NCBI RefSeq assembly: GCF_002086455.1
Contig: NZ_MVHC01000002.1
Location: 186,001 to 250,000, forward strand
Reading direction: 5' to 3'
Source of the DNA: Mycolicibacter algericus DSM 45454
GTDB taxonomy: Bacteria; Actinomycetota; Actinomycetes; Mycobacteriales; Mycobacteriaceae
Length of the DNA: 64,000 nucleotides
A program made the translations under genes and the position numbers. The notes beneath the pieces were generated by a model, which ran no database searches, was not told the origin of the DNA, and was given only the letters and a program-made list of their open reading frames with translations. Of the stretch, positions 31,543 through 41,270 are shown one piece after another (the first letter of the stretch is position 1; every line of letters begins with the position of its first letter).

Positions 31543-33366
31543 ATGGGTGCTGTGCTCCAGCCCGAACCCGGCGGTTCAGCGAGGCTCGACGAAGGAGAGC
31601 CGAAGCTGGAACCGCCGCAGGAACACCGTGGTTCAGCGAGGCTCGACGAAGGAGAGCCGAAGCTGGGACCGCCGCATCAACACCGCGGTTCAGCGAGGCT
31701 CGACGCAGGAGAGGCGAAGCTGGGACCGCCGCATCAACACCGCGGACTCCTCGCCGGCTTCACGCCCTTCCCGGCTGACCGCGCCGCCGAGTATCGACAA
31801 GCGGGTTACTGGACCGGACGCCCCTTGGACTCGATCCTTACCGAAGCGGCGAGCAACTGGCCACAGCGGCCCGCTGTCATCGATGCGGACCGCAGCTATT
31901 CCTTTGCCGAACTCGATTCGGCTGCTGACCGATTCGCGGCAGGCCTGGCGCGGCTCGGCATCGCTGCGGGCGATCGCGTACTGCTTCAGCTGCCGAACTC
32001 GACGCAATTCGCGCTGGCGTTTTTCGGCGTATTGCGGGCCGGCGCCGTGCCGGTGATGTGCTTGCCGGGTCACCGTGCCGCCGAGCTGGGCCACTTCGCC
32101 GACGTGAGTGACGCGGTGGCTCTGATAATCGCCGACCGTGCAGGCGGTTTCGACTACCGCGAACTTGCCGCGCGCGTCACCGAGGGCCGCTCGAGGCTGC
32201 AGCACGTCATCGTCGATGGAGATCCCGGACCGTTCACTGCGTGGTCGACAGTCGCCCAATGCGCAGGCCCCGCCGTCCAGCGTGCCGATGTCGACACCAC
32301 CACGCCCGCTCTGCTGCTGGTATCGGGCGGTACGACCGGCATGCCCAAGCTCATTCCCCGCACCCATGACGACTACCTCTACAACACGACGGCCTGCGCT
32401 CAGGCGTGCGGACTGACCGGGGACGACGTCTACCTGGTGGCGCTGCCCGCCGGTCATAACTTTCCGCTGGGATGCCCGGGAATGTTGGGCGCGATGACGG
32501 TGGGCGCCGCCACGGTGTTCACCGCCGATCCCAGCCCCGAAGCCGCTTTTGCGCTGATCCACCGGCACGGCGTGACCGCTACCGCGTTGGTCAACGCCTT
32601 GGCGAAGTTGTGGGCGCAGGCCTGCGATTGGGAGCCGAACCCGCCGACAGCGCTGCGATTGCTGCAAGTGGGTGGATCACGGATGGCGCCCGACGAAGCC
32701 CGCTATCTCCGAGAGACCCTGGGTCCGGGACTGCAGCAGATTTTCGGAATGGCCGAGGGGATGCTGAATTTCACTCGCCCCGGCGACCCCGTCGAGGTCG
32801 TCGAGCAGACCCAGGGCCGGCCGATGTCACCGCACGACGAACTGCGCGTCGTGGACGACAACGGCGAGGACGTGGCCCCGGGCGAGGAAGGCGAACTGCT
32901 GGTCCGCGGACCGTACACCCTCAACGGCTACTACCGGGCGGATCAGGCCAATGCGCGGTCGTTCAGCCCCGATGGATTCTTCCGGACCGGAGACCAGGTG
33001 CGTATCTTTGCCGACGGTCCGCTCGCCGGCAACGTCGAAGTCACCGGGCGGATCAAGGACGTGATCCACCGTGGCGGGGAGACTGTTTCGGCGTCCGACA
33101 TCGAGGAGCACATCCTTACCCATCCGGCCGTCTCGGCTGCCGCGGCGATCGCGCTGCCAGATGAATTTCTGGGTGAAAAGATCTGCGCCGCAGTGATCTT
33201 CAAGAGCGAACAGATCTCCCTCGCCGAACTCAACCGCCACCTGGACGAGCGCGGAGTCTCTGCCCATTCGCGCCCGGACATGCTCGTTGCGATGCCCTCG
33301 CTGCCCATCACCGCCGTCGGGAAGGTCGACAAGAAGCAGATCGTCGCCCAGGTGGGCAGCAGATGA
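31543..33366 (+). CDS. mbtA: MbtA-type aryl acid-AMP ligase with repeat-derived N-terminal extension
   Basis: 607 residues from ATG 31543 (TTG 31519 and GTG 31552 are alternatives; none lies downstream of the repeats). Adenylates the aryl acid and loads it on the MbtB aryl carrier domain. Core motifs: GFTPFPADRAAEYR, VSGGTTGMPKLIPRTHDDY, GMAEGMLNF, FFRTGDQVR, and catalytic Lys in AVGKVDKKQI. The pocket stretch reads HNFPLGCPG with Cys at ~residue 311, where 2,3-dihydroxybenzoate ligases have Ser; this fits a salicylate-type acid. Residues ~11-67 are three in-frame copies of a 19-residue repeat (GSARLDEGEPKL...) encoded by a 57-bp minisatellite; M. tuberculosis MbtA lacks this. The stop overlaps the next ATG by four bases. 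Confidence 0.92.
   Translation: MGAVLQPEPGGSARLDEGEPKLEPPQEHRGSARLDEGEPKLGPPHQHRGSARLDAGEAKLGPPHQHRGLLAGFTPFPADRAAEYRQAGYWTGRPLDSILTEAASNWPQRPAVIDADRSYSFAELDSAADRFAAGLARLGIAAGDRVLLQLPNSTQFALAFFGVLRAGAVPVMCLPGHRAAELGHFADVSDAVALIIADRAGGFDYRELAARVTEGRSRLQHVIVDGDPGPFTAWSTVAQCAGPAVQRADVDTTTPALLLVSGGTTGMPKLIPRTHDDYLYNTTACAQACGLTGDDVYLVALPAGHNFPLGCPGMLGAMTVGAATVFTADPSPEAAFALIHRHGVTATALVNALAKLWAQACDWEPNPPTALRLLQVGGSRMAPDEARYLRETLGPGLQQIFGMAEGMLNFTRPGDPVEVVEQTQGRPMSPHDELRVVDDNGEDVAPGEEGELLVRGPYTLNGYYRADQANARSFSPDGFFRTGDQVRIFADGPLAGNVEVTGRIKDVIHRGGETVSASDIEEHILTHPAVSAAAAIALPDEFLGEKICAAVIFKSEQISLAELNRHLDERGVSAHSRPDMLVAMPSLPITAVGKVDKKQIVAQVGSR
31573..31743 (+). repeat. 57-bp minisatellite, 3 copies, in frame within mbtA
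   Basis: Three head-to-tail 57-bp units begin at 31573, 31630 and 31687, each starting GGTTCAGCGAGGCTCGACG. Units differ at a few bases. Each has self-complementary ends (GCGGTTC and GAACCGC) and an inner GGCTC/GAGCC pair, so it can fold as a hairpin. The unit length is a multiple of three, so gain or loss keeps the mbtA frame. The same unit recurs at 51916-52029. Confidence 0.95.
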
Positions 33367-36300
33367 CGACGCACGGCGCCCACCGGCACGCCATCCCCTC
33401 CAACGACACTGCCGAACCTATCGCCATCATCGGCATCGGATGCCGACTGGCCGGTGATGTCACCACACCGGCGGACTTCTGGCGGTTTCTGCTCGACGGT
33501 CGCAGTGCGGTTCGGCAGGTACCTGCCGAACGCTGGGAACCGTATCTGCGGCGTGACCCGCGAAACGCCGCGGTGCTGCGGGACACCACACCGTGGGGCA
33601 CCTTCTTAGACGATCTTGCCGGCTTCGACGCGGAGTTCTTCGGCGTCTCGCCGCGCGAGGCCGAACTGATGGATCCGCAGCAGCGTCTCGCGCTCGAAGT
33701 GTGCTGGGAGGCACTCGAACACGCCGGGATCGCGCCGCGGTCGTTGGCGGGCAGCGACACCGCCGTGTTGATGGGGGTCAACGCCGACGACTACGGCAAG
33801 TTGATCATGGAAGACCTGCCCGGTATCGAGGCCTGGGCCGGCATCGGAACAGCACTGTGCGGAGTCGCCAACCGGGTCTCACACCTACTTGATCTTCGTG
33901 GTCCCAGTGTCGCCCTCGACGCGGCGTGCGCCGCGTCGTTGGTGGCGGTACATCAAGCGTGTCAGCAATTGCGTACCGGTGAAACGTCACTTGCGCTGGC
34001 AGGCGGTGTGAGCGCGCTGATCGGACCCGGTTTGACCCGGGTGCTCGATCAGGCCGGCGCCACCGCACCGGACGGTCGGTCCAAGACCTTCGACATGGCG
34101 GCCGACGGCTACGGCCGCGGAGAGGGCGCGGCGGTGGTGGTCCTCAAGCGTCTCGGCGACGCCAGGCGGGACGGCAACCCGGTGCTGGCAGTGGTCCGTG
34201 GTGGCGCTGTCGCCCATGACGGCAACACGCCGGGCATCATGTCGCCCAACGGTAGGGCCCAGGAAGATCTGTTCCGGCTTGCCTGCGCATCCGCCGGCAT
34301 CGAGCCCACCAGCGTTGACTTCGTCGAGGCGCACGGGACCGGTACACCGGTCGGCGATCGGGTCGAGCTGGCCGCTCTTGCGGCGGTATACGGCGCCGGA
34401 CGCCCCTCGAACGCGCCCTGCCTGATCGGATCGGTGAAGCCCAATACGGGCCACCTCGAAGGCGGGGCGGGGGTAGTCGGCCTCATCAAGGCGGCGCTGG
34501 CGCTCCATCAGGAGACGATCCCGCCGACAGCCGGGATCAGCAAACTCACGACAGCCATCGACTGGGCGGACAGCTGCCTGCGGGTGGCCACCGAAGTCGA
34601 GGCCTGGCCCCGACAGCCGGACAGCCGGCGCCGCGCCGCGGTGTGCAGTTACGGCTATGGGGGCACCATCGCCCACATCATCCTGGAAGAAGCACCACCG
34701 CGGCCCGCCGAGCACCTCGGGCCGGTCACGGCGCCCGCTGCCGTGCCGGTCGTCGTTCCGATCTCGGCGCGCACGCACGCCCGCCTCGCTCGCCAGGCCG
34801 ATGCATTGGCCGACCACCTGCGAGCCCGCGACTGCTCCGTGGATCAGGTGGCGGCGACACTGTGGACCCGACGCTCGCACGAACGGATCCGCGCGGCCGT
34901 GCTCGCCGACAACTGCGACGAGCTGGTGGGCGGTCTGGACTCGCTGGCAAACGACGGGCAACAGCCCGCCGTGGTCACCGGCGCGGTGGTTTCCGGCGCA
35001 CCGGACGGCGCCGTCTGGGTTTTCTCCGGCCACGGATCGCACTGGGAGGGCATGGGCAGCGAACTGCTGGCACATGAGCCCGCCTTCGCCGCGGTCATCG
35101 ACGAGATCGATCCGGTGTTTCAAGCTGAGTTGGGATTCTCCGCCCGGCAAGCGCTGAGCACCGGTGAACTGGGCGCCACCGATCGGGTGCAGGCGTTGAC
35201 CTTCGCGATTCAAGCCGGGCTCGCCGCATTGTTGGCCGAGCGCGGCGTGCGGCCCGCAGCCATCATCGGTCATTCGGTCGGCGAGGTCGCCGCATGCGTG
35301 GCAGCCGGTGTTCTCGACTTGGCGCAGGGAGCCAAAGTGGCGTGCTACCGGGCGCGCGGTTTCAGACACGTCGCCGGACACGGGGCGATGGCGCTGGTGG
35401 GGCTCTCACTCGAGGAGGCACAACGGCGGCTGTGCCAGCGCAGCGACGTGGTCGCGGCGATCAGCGCCACACCTGAGTCCGCGGTGGTCTCCGGCACCGT
35501 CGAGGCCATCGATCAGATCTGCCAACGCTGTTCGGACGACGGCATTTCGGCGCGTCGGGTGAACACCGACGTGGCCTTCCACAGCCCGCAGATGGACGCA
35601 CTCACCGACGACCTTGCCCGGCTTACCGCAGGGCTCCCGCCGGCCGATGAACCCGCCGTCCCGCTGTACACGACCGCGCTGGCCGATCCTCGCTCGACGG
35701 CACCCCGCGACTCGCGCTATTGGGTGGCCAACCTACGAGGTCAAGTGCGCTTCGCTGAGGCCGTTATCGCCGCGGCCGAGGACGGGCACCGACTGTTTCT
35801 GGAGATATCAGCCCATCCGGTGGTCTCGCACTCGATTGCCGAAACGTTGTCACACCTCGGGCTCGACGAGCACGGCGTGGTCCCCACTCTCCGACGTCAG
35901 CAGCCCGAGCTGCGTGCGGTCACCCGTGCGCTGGCTTCGCTGTACTGCCACGGGGCGCCGTTTCCGCACGGCGTCACGGCCACCTCGCCCTGGACCGACA
36001 ACCTGCCGGTCACCCAATGGGAGCATCAGCACTTGTGGCGCACCCCGACTCCCCCGCCGTCCGGCGGTGGGATTCACGACGTCGATTCCCACACGCTCCT
36101 GGGCGGCCAAGTGGATATCACCAGCGCCGTTCCCACCCGCATGTGGCAGACCCGACTGGATATGTCCAACCGGCCCTATCCCGGCGATCATCCCGTGCAG
36201 GGTACGGAGATCGTGCCCGCCGCCGTTCTGCTGAACACGATGCTGACCGCCGCCACAACGGATTTGGCGGATTTGCGGCTGCGCACGCCGGTCGCACCCG

Positions 36301-38519
36301 GACGGACCCGCGATATCCAGGTGGTGTTGCAGGAGCACTGCCTGAGCCTGGCCTCACGCCTCGTGGATTCAGACGACGCGCCTACCGCGGGTGGTTGGCT
36401 GGCCCACTGCACCGCGGTGGCCGAGACCAACAACGACGGCGCGGCGCCGGTCTTCGAACTACCGGCCGTGCAACGACGTTGCACGGAGGTGTTGCCTTCG
36501 ACCCATGTCACCGACCTCCTGGAATCGCTCGGTGTCACCGCCATGGGATTCGAGTGGGAGATCCTGGAACTACGTTGCGGCGACGGTGAATTGCTGGCGC
36601 GGGTCAACGCCGAGCCGGACGGATCGACTCCGGCGACCTGGGCCGGACTTCTCGATGCCGCGACGTCGACGGCGTCGGTCCTTTTCAGCGACCCCGGACG
36701 CCTCAAGATGCCGGCGCGTATCGAGCGGGTGGCGGTGCACGGCCCGCCTTGTGGCGAGGCCCTGCTCCACGCGCGGCGCCGCGCAGCAGGAGCGATCACC
36801 GACGTCGTGATCACTGACCGCGCCGGCACGGTGCTGGCCTCGATGACCGGGTTGGCCTTCGAAGATCTCGAGCGTTCGACAGAACGTGAATCCAGCCGCC
36901 TGGTACACAGATTGGCGTGGCACCCGACACCCTGGCGTGACACCGATCGCCCCGACCACGTCACCTTGATCGGCGGCACCGACGAAACGCGAGCATGGTG
37001 TACGCGCGATCTGGCCGCTGCCGGAGTGCCTACCCGCAGCGTCGCAGACCCTGCGGAGCTGCCGTCCGGTGACGCAAGCTCGGGTTCCGGTGCCGTGGTC
37101 CTGGTATTGACCGAGCCGCGCGATGAGCCGAGGGTGTCCATCGAATTGGTCCTGCGGACACTGAAATGTCTGGTAGGACAGGGCTCTAAGGCACGGCTTT
37201 GGGTGCTGACCCGAAACGTGCATGAAGGCACCGATATCGAGCAGGCGCCGCTATGGGGTCTGTCCCGGGTGGCCGCGGCCGAACACCCCCAACTCTGGGG
37301 CGGTGTCTTGGACCTGTTTGAGGAGCTGTCCGAGCCCCACCTGCCCGTGCCCGCGCTGAGTTCTCTGACCGGACACGGGGTGGTCGTGGTGCGTGACGGC
37401 ATCGCCTACACCGCCCGCCTGGCGTCCGCGCCGTGCGTCGGTGAATCGATGCATTGCTCGCCGGGCGGTACCTACTTGATCACCGGGGGCACCGGCGCCC
37501 TCGGACGGCAGATGGCCCACCGGTTGGTCGATCTCGGCGCCAGGCGCCTGGTGCTCGTGTCGCGTTCGGGGATGCCGGACAGGACAGTTGCGGATGCCCC
37601 GACCAACCCGGGGTTGGTCCAGACGGTCCGATCGCTGGAGGAACGCGGGGTGTTCGTGCGGGTGGCCGCCATCGACATCGGTGCAGCCGGGGCTGCGGCG
37701 GCCCTGCAACACGCGTTGAGGGATCTGCCGCCGGTACTCGGTGTGGTGCATGCAGCCGGTATCGAGACCGGTGCGCTGCTGACTGACACCACGCTTGCCC
37801 AGGTCGACGCTTCCATGCACGCAAAAGTCACCGGCGCACGGGTGCTTGATGAAGTGTTCCCGCCGGGGACGCTGAACTGGATGCTGCTGTTCTCGTCATG
37901 TGGCTATCTCACCGGCTTTCCGGGTCAGGGCGCCTACGCGTGCGGAAATGCGTTTCTCGATGCGTTCGCCCGGCAACGCCGCAACCTCGGCGACCGAACC
38001 ATCAGCGTCGCCTGGACCGCGTGGCGTGGTCTGGGGATGGGGTCGACCTCCGAGTACGTTGCCGCGCAGCTCGAGTCCATGGGCATGGAAACCATCAGCG
38101 CCGACGACGCGATGTGGGCCTTGGACCTGGCGATGCGCGATGACCAAGCCAACACTGTCGTACTGCCGGTCACGCCGCTCGCGGCGTCGGTGGCCATGCT
38201 TGCCGACATCGCTCCCGCGGAATCCGACGTCGTCGAATCGCAGGATCCGGTGCAGGCGGGCTTGCCCGAGGATCCCGCCGAGGCCTCCGATTGGGTGGCG
38301 GAACGGGTATCCGCCGCGATAGCAGGCCAACTCGGTCTCCCCGACGACGGCGTAGACCCCCACCTTCCGTTGATCGAAATGGGCGTCGACTCGATCATGA
38401 CCGTCGCCGTGCGACGTCGATTGGAGAAGCAGATCGGGCTGACGCTGTCGCCGACGCTGCTGTGGGAGCATCCGACGGCGGCCGCGGTGACGAAAAAGAT
38501 CCTCGAACTGCTCGCGTAA
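33363..38519 (+). CDS. 6-methylsalicylic acid synthase-type iterative type I PKS (KS-AT-DH/TH-KR-ACP)
   Basis: 1,718 residues, the usual size of bacterial and fungal 6-MSA synthases. Ketosynthase: Cys189 in LDAACAASLVAVH, EAHGTGTPVGD, KPNTGHLEGGAG. Acyltransferase: Ser638 in IGHSVGEVAAC. Dehydratase/thioester-hydrolase-like domain: His943 in DHPVQGTEIVP. Ketoreductase: TGGTGALGRQM (~1370) and active-site region SSCGYLTGF...GAYACGN. Carrier: Ser1677 in GVDSIMTVAV. The KS stretch NADDYGKLIMEDLPGIEAW strongly resembles Penicillium 6-MSA synthase (DDYSKLLLEDIPNIEAW, from memory). No enoylreductase or methyltransferase is seen. It would build 6-methylsalicylate from one acetyl and three malonyl units. 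ATGA-coupled to mbtA; no MbtI-like salicylate synthase is visible in the window. Confidence 0.88.
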   Translation: MTTHGAHRHAIPSNDTAEPIAIIGIGCRLAGDVTTPADFWRFLLDGRSAVRQVPAERWEPYLRRDPRNAAVLRDTTPWGTFLDDLAGFDAEFFGVSPREAELMDPQQRLALEVCWEALEHAGIAPRSLAGSDTAVLMGVNADDYGKLIMEDLPGIEAWAGIGTALCGVANRVSHLLDLRGPSVALDAACAASLVAVHQACQQLRTGETSLALAGGVSALIGPGLTRVLDQAGATAPDGRSKTFDMAADGYGRGEGAAVVVLKRLGDARRDGNPVLAVVRGGAVAHDGNTPGIMSPNGRAQEDLFRLACASAGIEPTSVDFVEAHGTGTPVGDRVELAALAAVYGAGRPSNAPCLIGSVKPNTGHLEGGAGVVGLIKAALALHQETIPPTAGISKLTTAIDWADSCLRVATEVEAWPRQPDSRRRAAVCSYGYGGTIAHIILEEAPPRPAEHLGPVTAPAAVPVVVPISARTHARLARQADALADHLRARDCSVDQVAATLWTRRSHERIRAAVLADNCDELVGGLDSLANDGQQPAVVTGAVVSGAPDGAVWVFSGHGSHWEGMGSELLAHEPAFAAVIDEIDPVFQAELGFSARQALSTGELGATDRVQALTFAIQAGLAALLAERGVRPAAIIGHSVGEVAACVAAGVLDLAQGAKVACYRARGFRHVAGHGAMALVGLSLEEAQRRLCQRSDVVAAISATPESAVVSGTVEAIDQICQRCSDDGISARRVNTDVAFHSPQMDALTDDLARLTAGLPPADEPAVPLYTTALADPRSTAPRDSRYWVANLRGQVRFAEAVIAAAEDGHRLFLEISAHPVVSHSIAETLSHLGLDEHGVVPTLRRQQPELRAVTRALASLYCHGAPFPHGVTATSPWTDNLPVTQWEHQHLWRTPTPPPSGGGIHDVDSHTLLGGQVDITSAVPTRMWQTRLDMSNRPYPGDHPVQGTEIVPAAVLLNTMLTAATTDLADLRLRTPVAPGRTRDIQVVLQEHCLSLASRLVDSDDAPTAGGWLAHCTAVAETNNDGAAPVFELPAVQRRCTEVLPSTHVTDLLESLGVTAMGFEWEILELRCGDGELLARVNAEPDGSTPATWAGLLDAATSTASVLFSDPGRLKMPARIERVAVHGPPCGEALLHARRRAAGAITDVVITDRAGTVLASMTGLAFEDLERSTERESSRLVHRLAWHPTPWRDTDRPDHVTLIGGTDETRAWCTRDLAAAGVPTRSVADPAELPSGDASSGSGAVVLVLTEPRDEPRVSIELVLRTLKCLVGQGSKARLWVLTRNVHEGTDIEQAPLWGLSRVAAAEHPQLWGGVLDLFEELSEPHLPVPALSSLTGHGVVVVRDGIAYTARLASAPCVGESMHCSPGGTYLITGGTGALGRQMAHRLVDLGARRLVLVSRSGMPDRTVADAPTNPGLVQTVRSLEERGVFVRVAAIDIGAAGAAAALQHALRDLPPVLGVVHAAGIETGALLTDTTLAQVDASMHAKVTGARVLDEVFPPGTLNWMLLFSSCGYLTGFPGQGAYACGNAFLDAFARQRRNLGDRTISVAWTAWRGLGMGSTSEYVAAQLESMGMETISADDAMWALDLAMRDDQANTVVLPVTPLAASVAMLADIAPAESDVVESQDPVQAGLPEDPAEASDWVAERVSAAIAGQLGLPDDGVDPHLPLIEMGVDSIMTVAVRRRLEKQIGLTLSPTLLWEHPTAAAVTKKILELLA

Positions 38520-38567
38520 CCCTCGGCCCGGATTCGATGACGCAGTAGCGCGCCTCGGATCCCCCCG

Positions 38568-39443
<876 letters not shown>

Positions 39444-39447
<4 letters not shown>

Positions 39448-40478
39448 TGTGCGATCTCCTTAACGTCCGAAGCGTCCGGGATTTCCGGGCATGGCACAGC
39501 TGCCGAGTCCAGGTACTTCTCCCGGGCCACGCCGAGCGGGGTCGGGGCGCCATCGCGCAGTTCGACCATCCCGTCGCGTAGCCGCGCCTGGTAACAGGGC
39601 AGCGGCGAGGCCGCCGGTCCGCGCACCACCGCACCGGTCTGCACGTCGAACTGCGAGCCGTGCCACGGGCAGACGACCCGGCCTCGGTCGAGCCAACCGT
39701 CCGCCATCGGCGCGGCCAGGTGCGGGCACAGACCGGCGAACGCCGACACCTGCTCGCCGTCACGGCACACCACTACGCCCACGCCGTCGACCTCGACCCG
39801 CTTGAGCCGCTGGTCCGCCGGCAGTTCCGCCTCCGGAAGCACCGGGGTCCAGTCGTCGATGCGCAGCCGGTCACCGGACTGATCCATGCCGATACCGGAA
39901 CCGAACACCAGCGCGCCTCCCAAAAAGCCACTGCCGCTGGTGATCCCGTAGCCGATCGCACTGGTCACGATCCCGCGCAGCTGCCGTCCCCGGTGCCGGT
40001 CCCGCCAGGACTGGAGGTACAGGCCCGTCGCGACCAGATTCAGCACCCCGTGCACCAGGCCGATCCGCCGATCGTTTTCGTGGGTGTGCTGCCAGTCGGT
40101 CACACCGGTGGCCGCGGCGGCGAAGTTGGCCAGGATCCCCAGACCCAGGGCGCGCTGGGCGAACCGGGACGCATCGAGCATCTCGGTCGACGACTTGGCC
40201 GGCAACAGACTCAGCGCGTCCAAGGCCACCGTCGTCCCGATGGCACCCGTGGTCAGCGAGGCCAGCGGCGGATGTACCGGGTGACCGAGCCAGACGCCGT
40301 TCAAGAAGTTGGTCACCCGGTTCCGTGCCCCGCCGAACGCGTTGAACACGAAGCTCAGCACATTCTCCAGCCGGTAGCTCGGCCGATCGAGCCACTCCTG
40401 ACGCCCGAGAAACTCCAGCAGCCGGCCGCCCACGCCGTGCGCCCGGTTCGGGGCGCGTCGCGCCCGTTGAACTGCCAT
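39444..40478 (-). CDS. DUF2231 membrane protein fused to a Rieske [2Fe-2S] domain
   Basis: 344 residues from ATG 40476-40478, with GGAGG nine bases upstream; an ATG at 40499 has no such site. The N-terminal ~200 residues are a DUF2231-type membrane region (WLGHPVHPPLASLTTGAIG, VTDWQHTHENDRRIGLVHG, several hydrophobic helices). The C-terminal ~110 residues are a Rieske ferredoxin with cluster ligands in CPHLA and CPWHGSQFD. It is the first gene of a two-gene operon with the hemerythrin; electron transfer between them is an inference. Confidence 0.85.
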
Positions 40479-40509
40479 CCCGTTGGCCCTCCATCCCATC
40501 TCGCGGCTG

Positions 40510-40552
40510 CCGCAGTTGCGGTATTACCGCGTGAGTGTATCCGCATTTGCGG
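40510..40552. promoter_or_regulatory. Twin 12-bp palindromes upstream of the Rieske-hemerythrin operon
   Basis: CCGCAGTTGCGG (40510-40521) and CCGCATTTGCGG (40541-40552) are near-identical palindromes 31 bases apart, about three helical turns, and a third palindrome GCGGTATTACCGC (40518-40530) overlaps the first. They start 31 bases upstream of the Rieske gene ATG. This geometry suggests a two-site operator; the regulator is not identifiable here. Confidence 0.55.
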
Positions 40553-40963
40553 TTCACAACAAACCACGGATTGCGATATTGCTGCCGCGTCGGCTGTCCA
40601 CATGGTCACCACCGTGGCCGCCGGTTTCGCTGTGCCACGATAATTGTTGTATACCAGGTATTTTCGTAACCCTTCAGGTCGCCGTAGCCCCCAGCAGAAG
40701 GAAAGCTGCCAACTCGATGGCAAGCTTGCTGTGAATCTGTTGTCAGCGGTATTGCCGACACGGAACATGCGGGAATTTCGCGCCCCTTATCCGCAGATCG
40801 GGATCTCTATCTTCCACCTCCGGGGCCAATCGGTCCGGGCCCACCGGATCATGACGCCCACCGCTGCACCACTGGCGCGGTGATGTGTTACGGGCATTCA
40901 CGATTCGGTCTCGGTCCTCACACAATGGTTGGCAAGGCGGGCGTCGGTATGGAATATGGAGTC
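40553..40963. other. Intergenic region without a supported gene
   Basis: Between the twin palindromes and the small exported protein. Base composition is less GC-rich than the surroundings, and frames here lack ribosome-binding sites or family features. It presumably holds the promoters of the two divergent genes; nothing else is supported. Confidence 0.5.
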
Positions 40964-41248
40964 ATGCTAAGTATTCGAAAGTTCGTGGGTTCGATGTTCA
41001 TAGCGACAGCCGCGGCGGCGATCGCCGTCGCCCCGACCGGCGTGATGGCGATGAGCGCACCGGCGGTTGTGGCCCAACCGCACGGTGCCGGCGGCCCCGA
41101 CGGCAACGGCGGCGGCAGCGGCTGTGGTCACGACGCCGGCTGGCAGGGCTGCGGCGGCTTCATTCCCGGCCAGGGCGGCTTCGGTCACGGCTGCATCGGC
41201 GGAGTCTGCGGCAGCTGGGACGGCGGCCGCGGCTGGTTCAGCGGCTGA
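40964..41248 (+). CDS. Small exported Gly/Cys-rich protein, unknown function
   Basis: 94 residues from ATG 40964 with GGAG just upstream. A signal peptide (MLSIRKFVGSMFIATAAAAI, then an Ala-rich cleavage region) is followed by a short mature part rich in Gly, His, Trp and four Cys (GSGCGHDAGWQGCGG, GHGCIGGVCGSW). Two Cys pairs suggest disulfides or metal binding. The family is not recognised beyond short mycobacterial exported proteins. Confidence 0.6.
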   Translation: MLSIRKFVGSMFIATAAAAIAVAPTGVMAMSAPAVVAQPHGAGGPDGNGGGSGCGHDAGWQGCGGFIPGQGGFGHGCIGGVCGSWDGGRGWFSG

Positions 41249-41270
41249 CCTGTCGCTCCCGCTCCGGCGG

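Noticed and set aside
31573..31743. CRISPR-like direct repeats
   Set aside because: Units are contiguous 57-bp copies without unique spacers and occur within a coding frame; no cas genes are present.
40355..40768. A 137-residue minus-strand protein upstream of the Rieske gene
   Set aside because: It overlaps the Rieske gene in another frame and the operator palindromes, with no family features.
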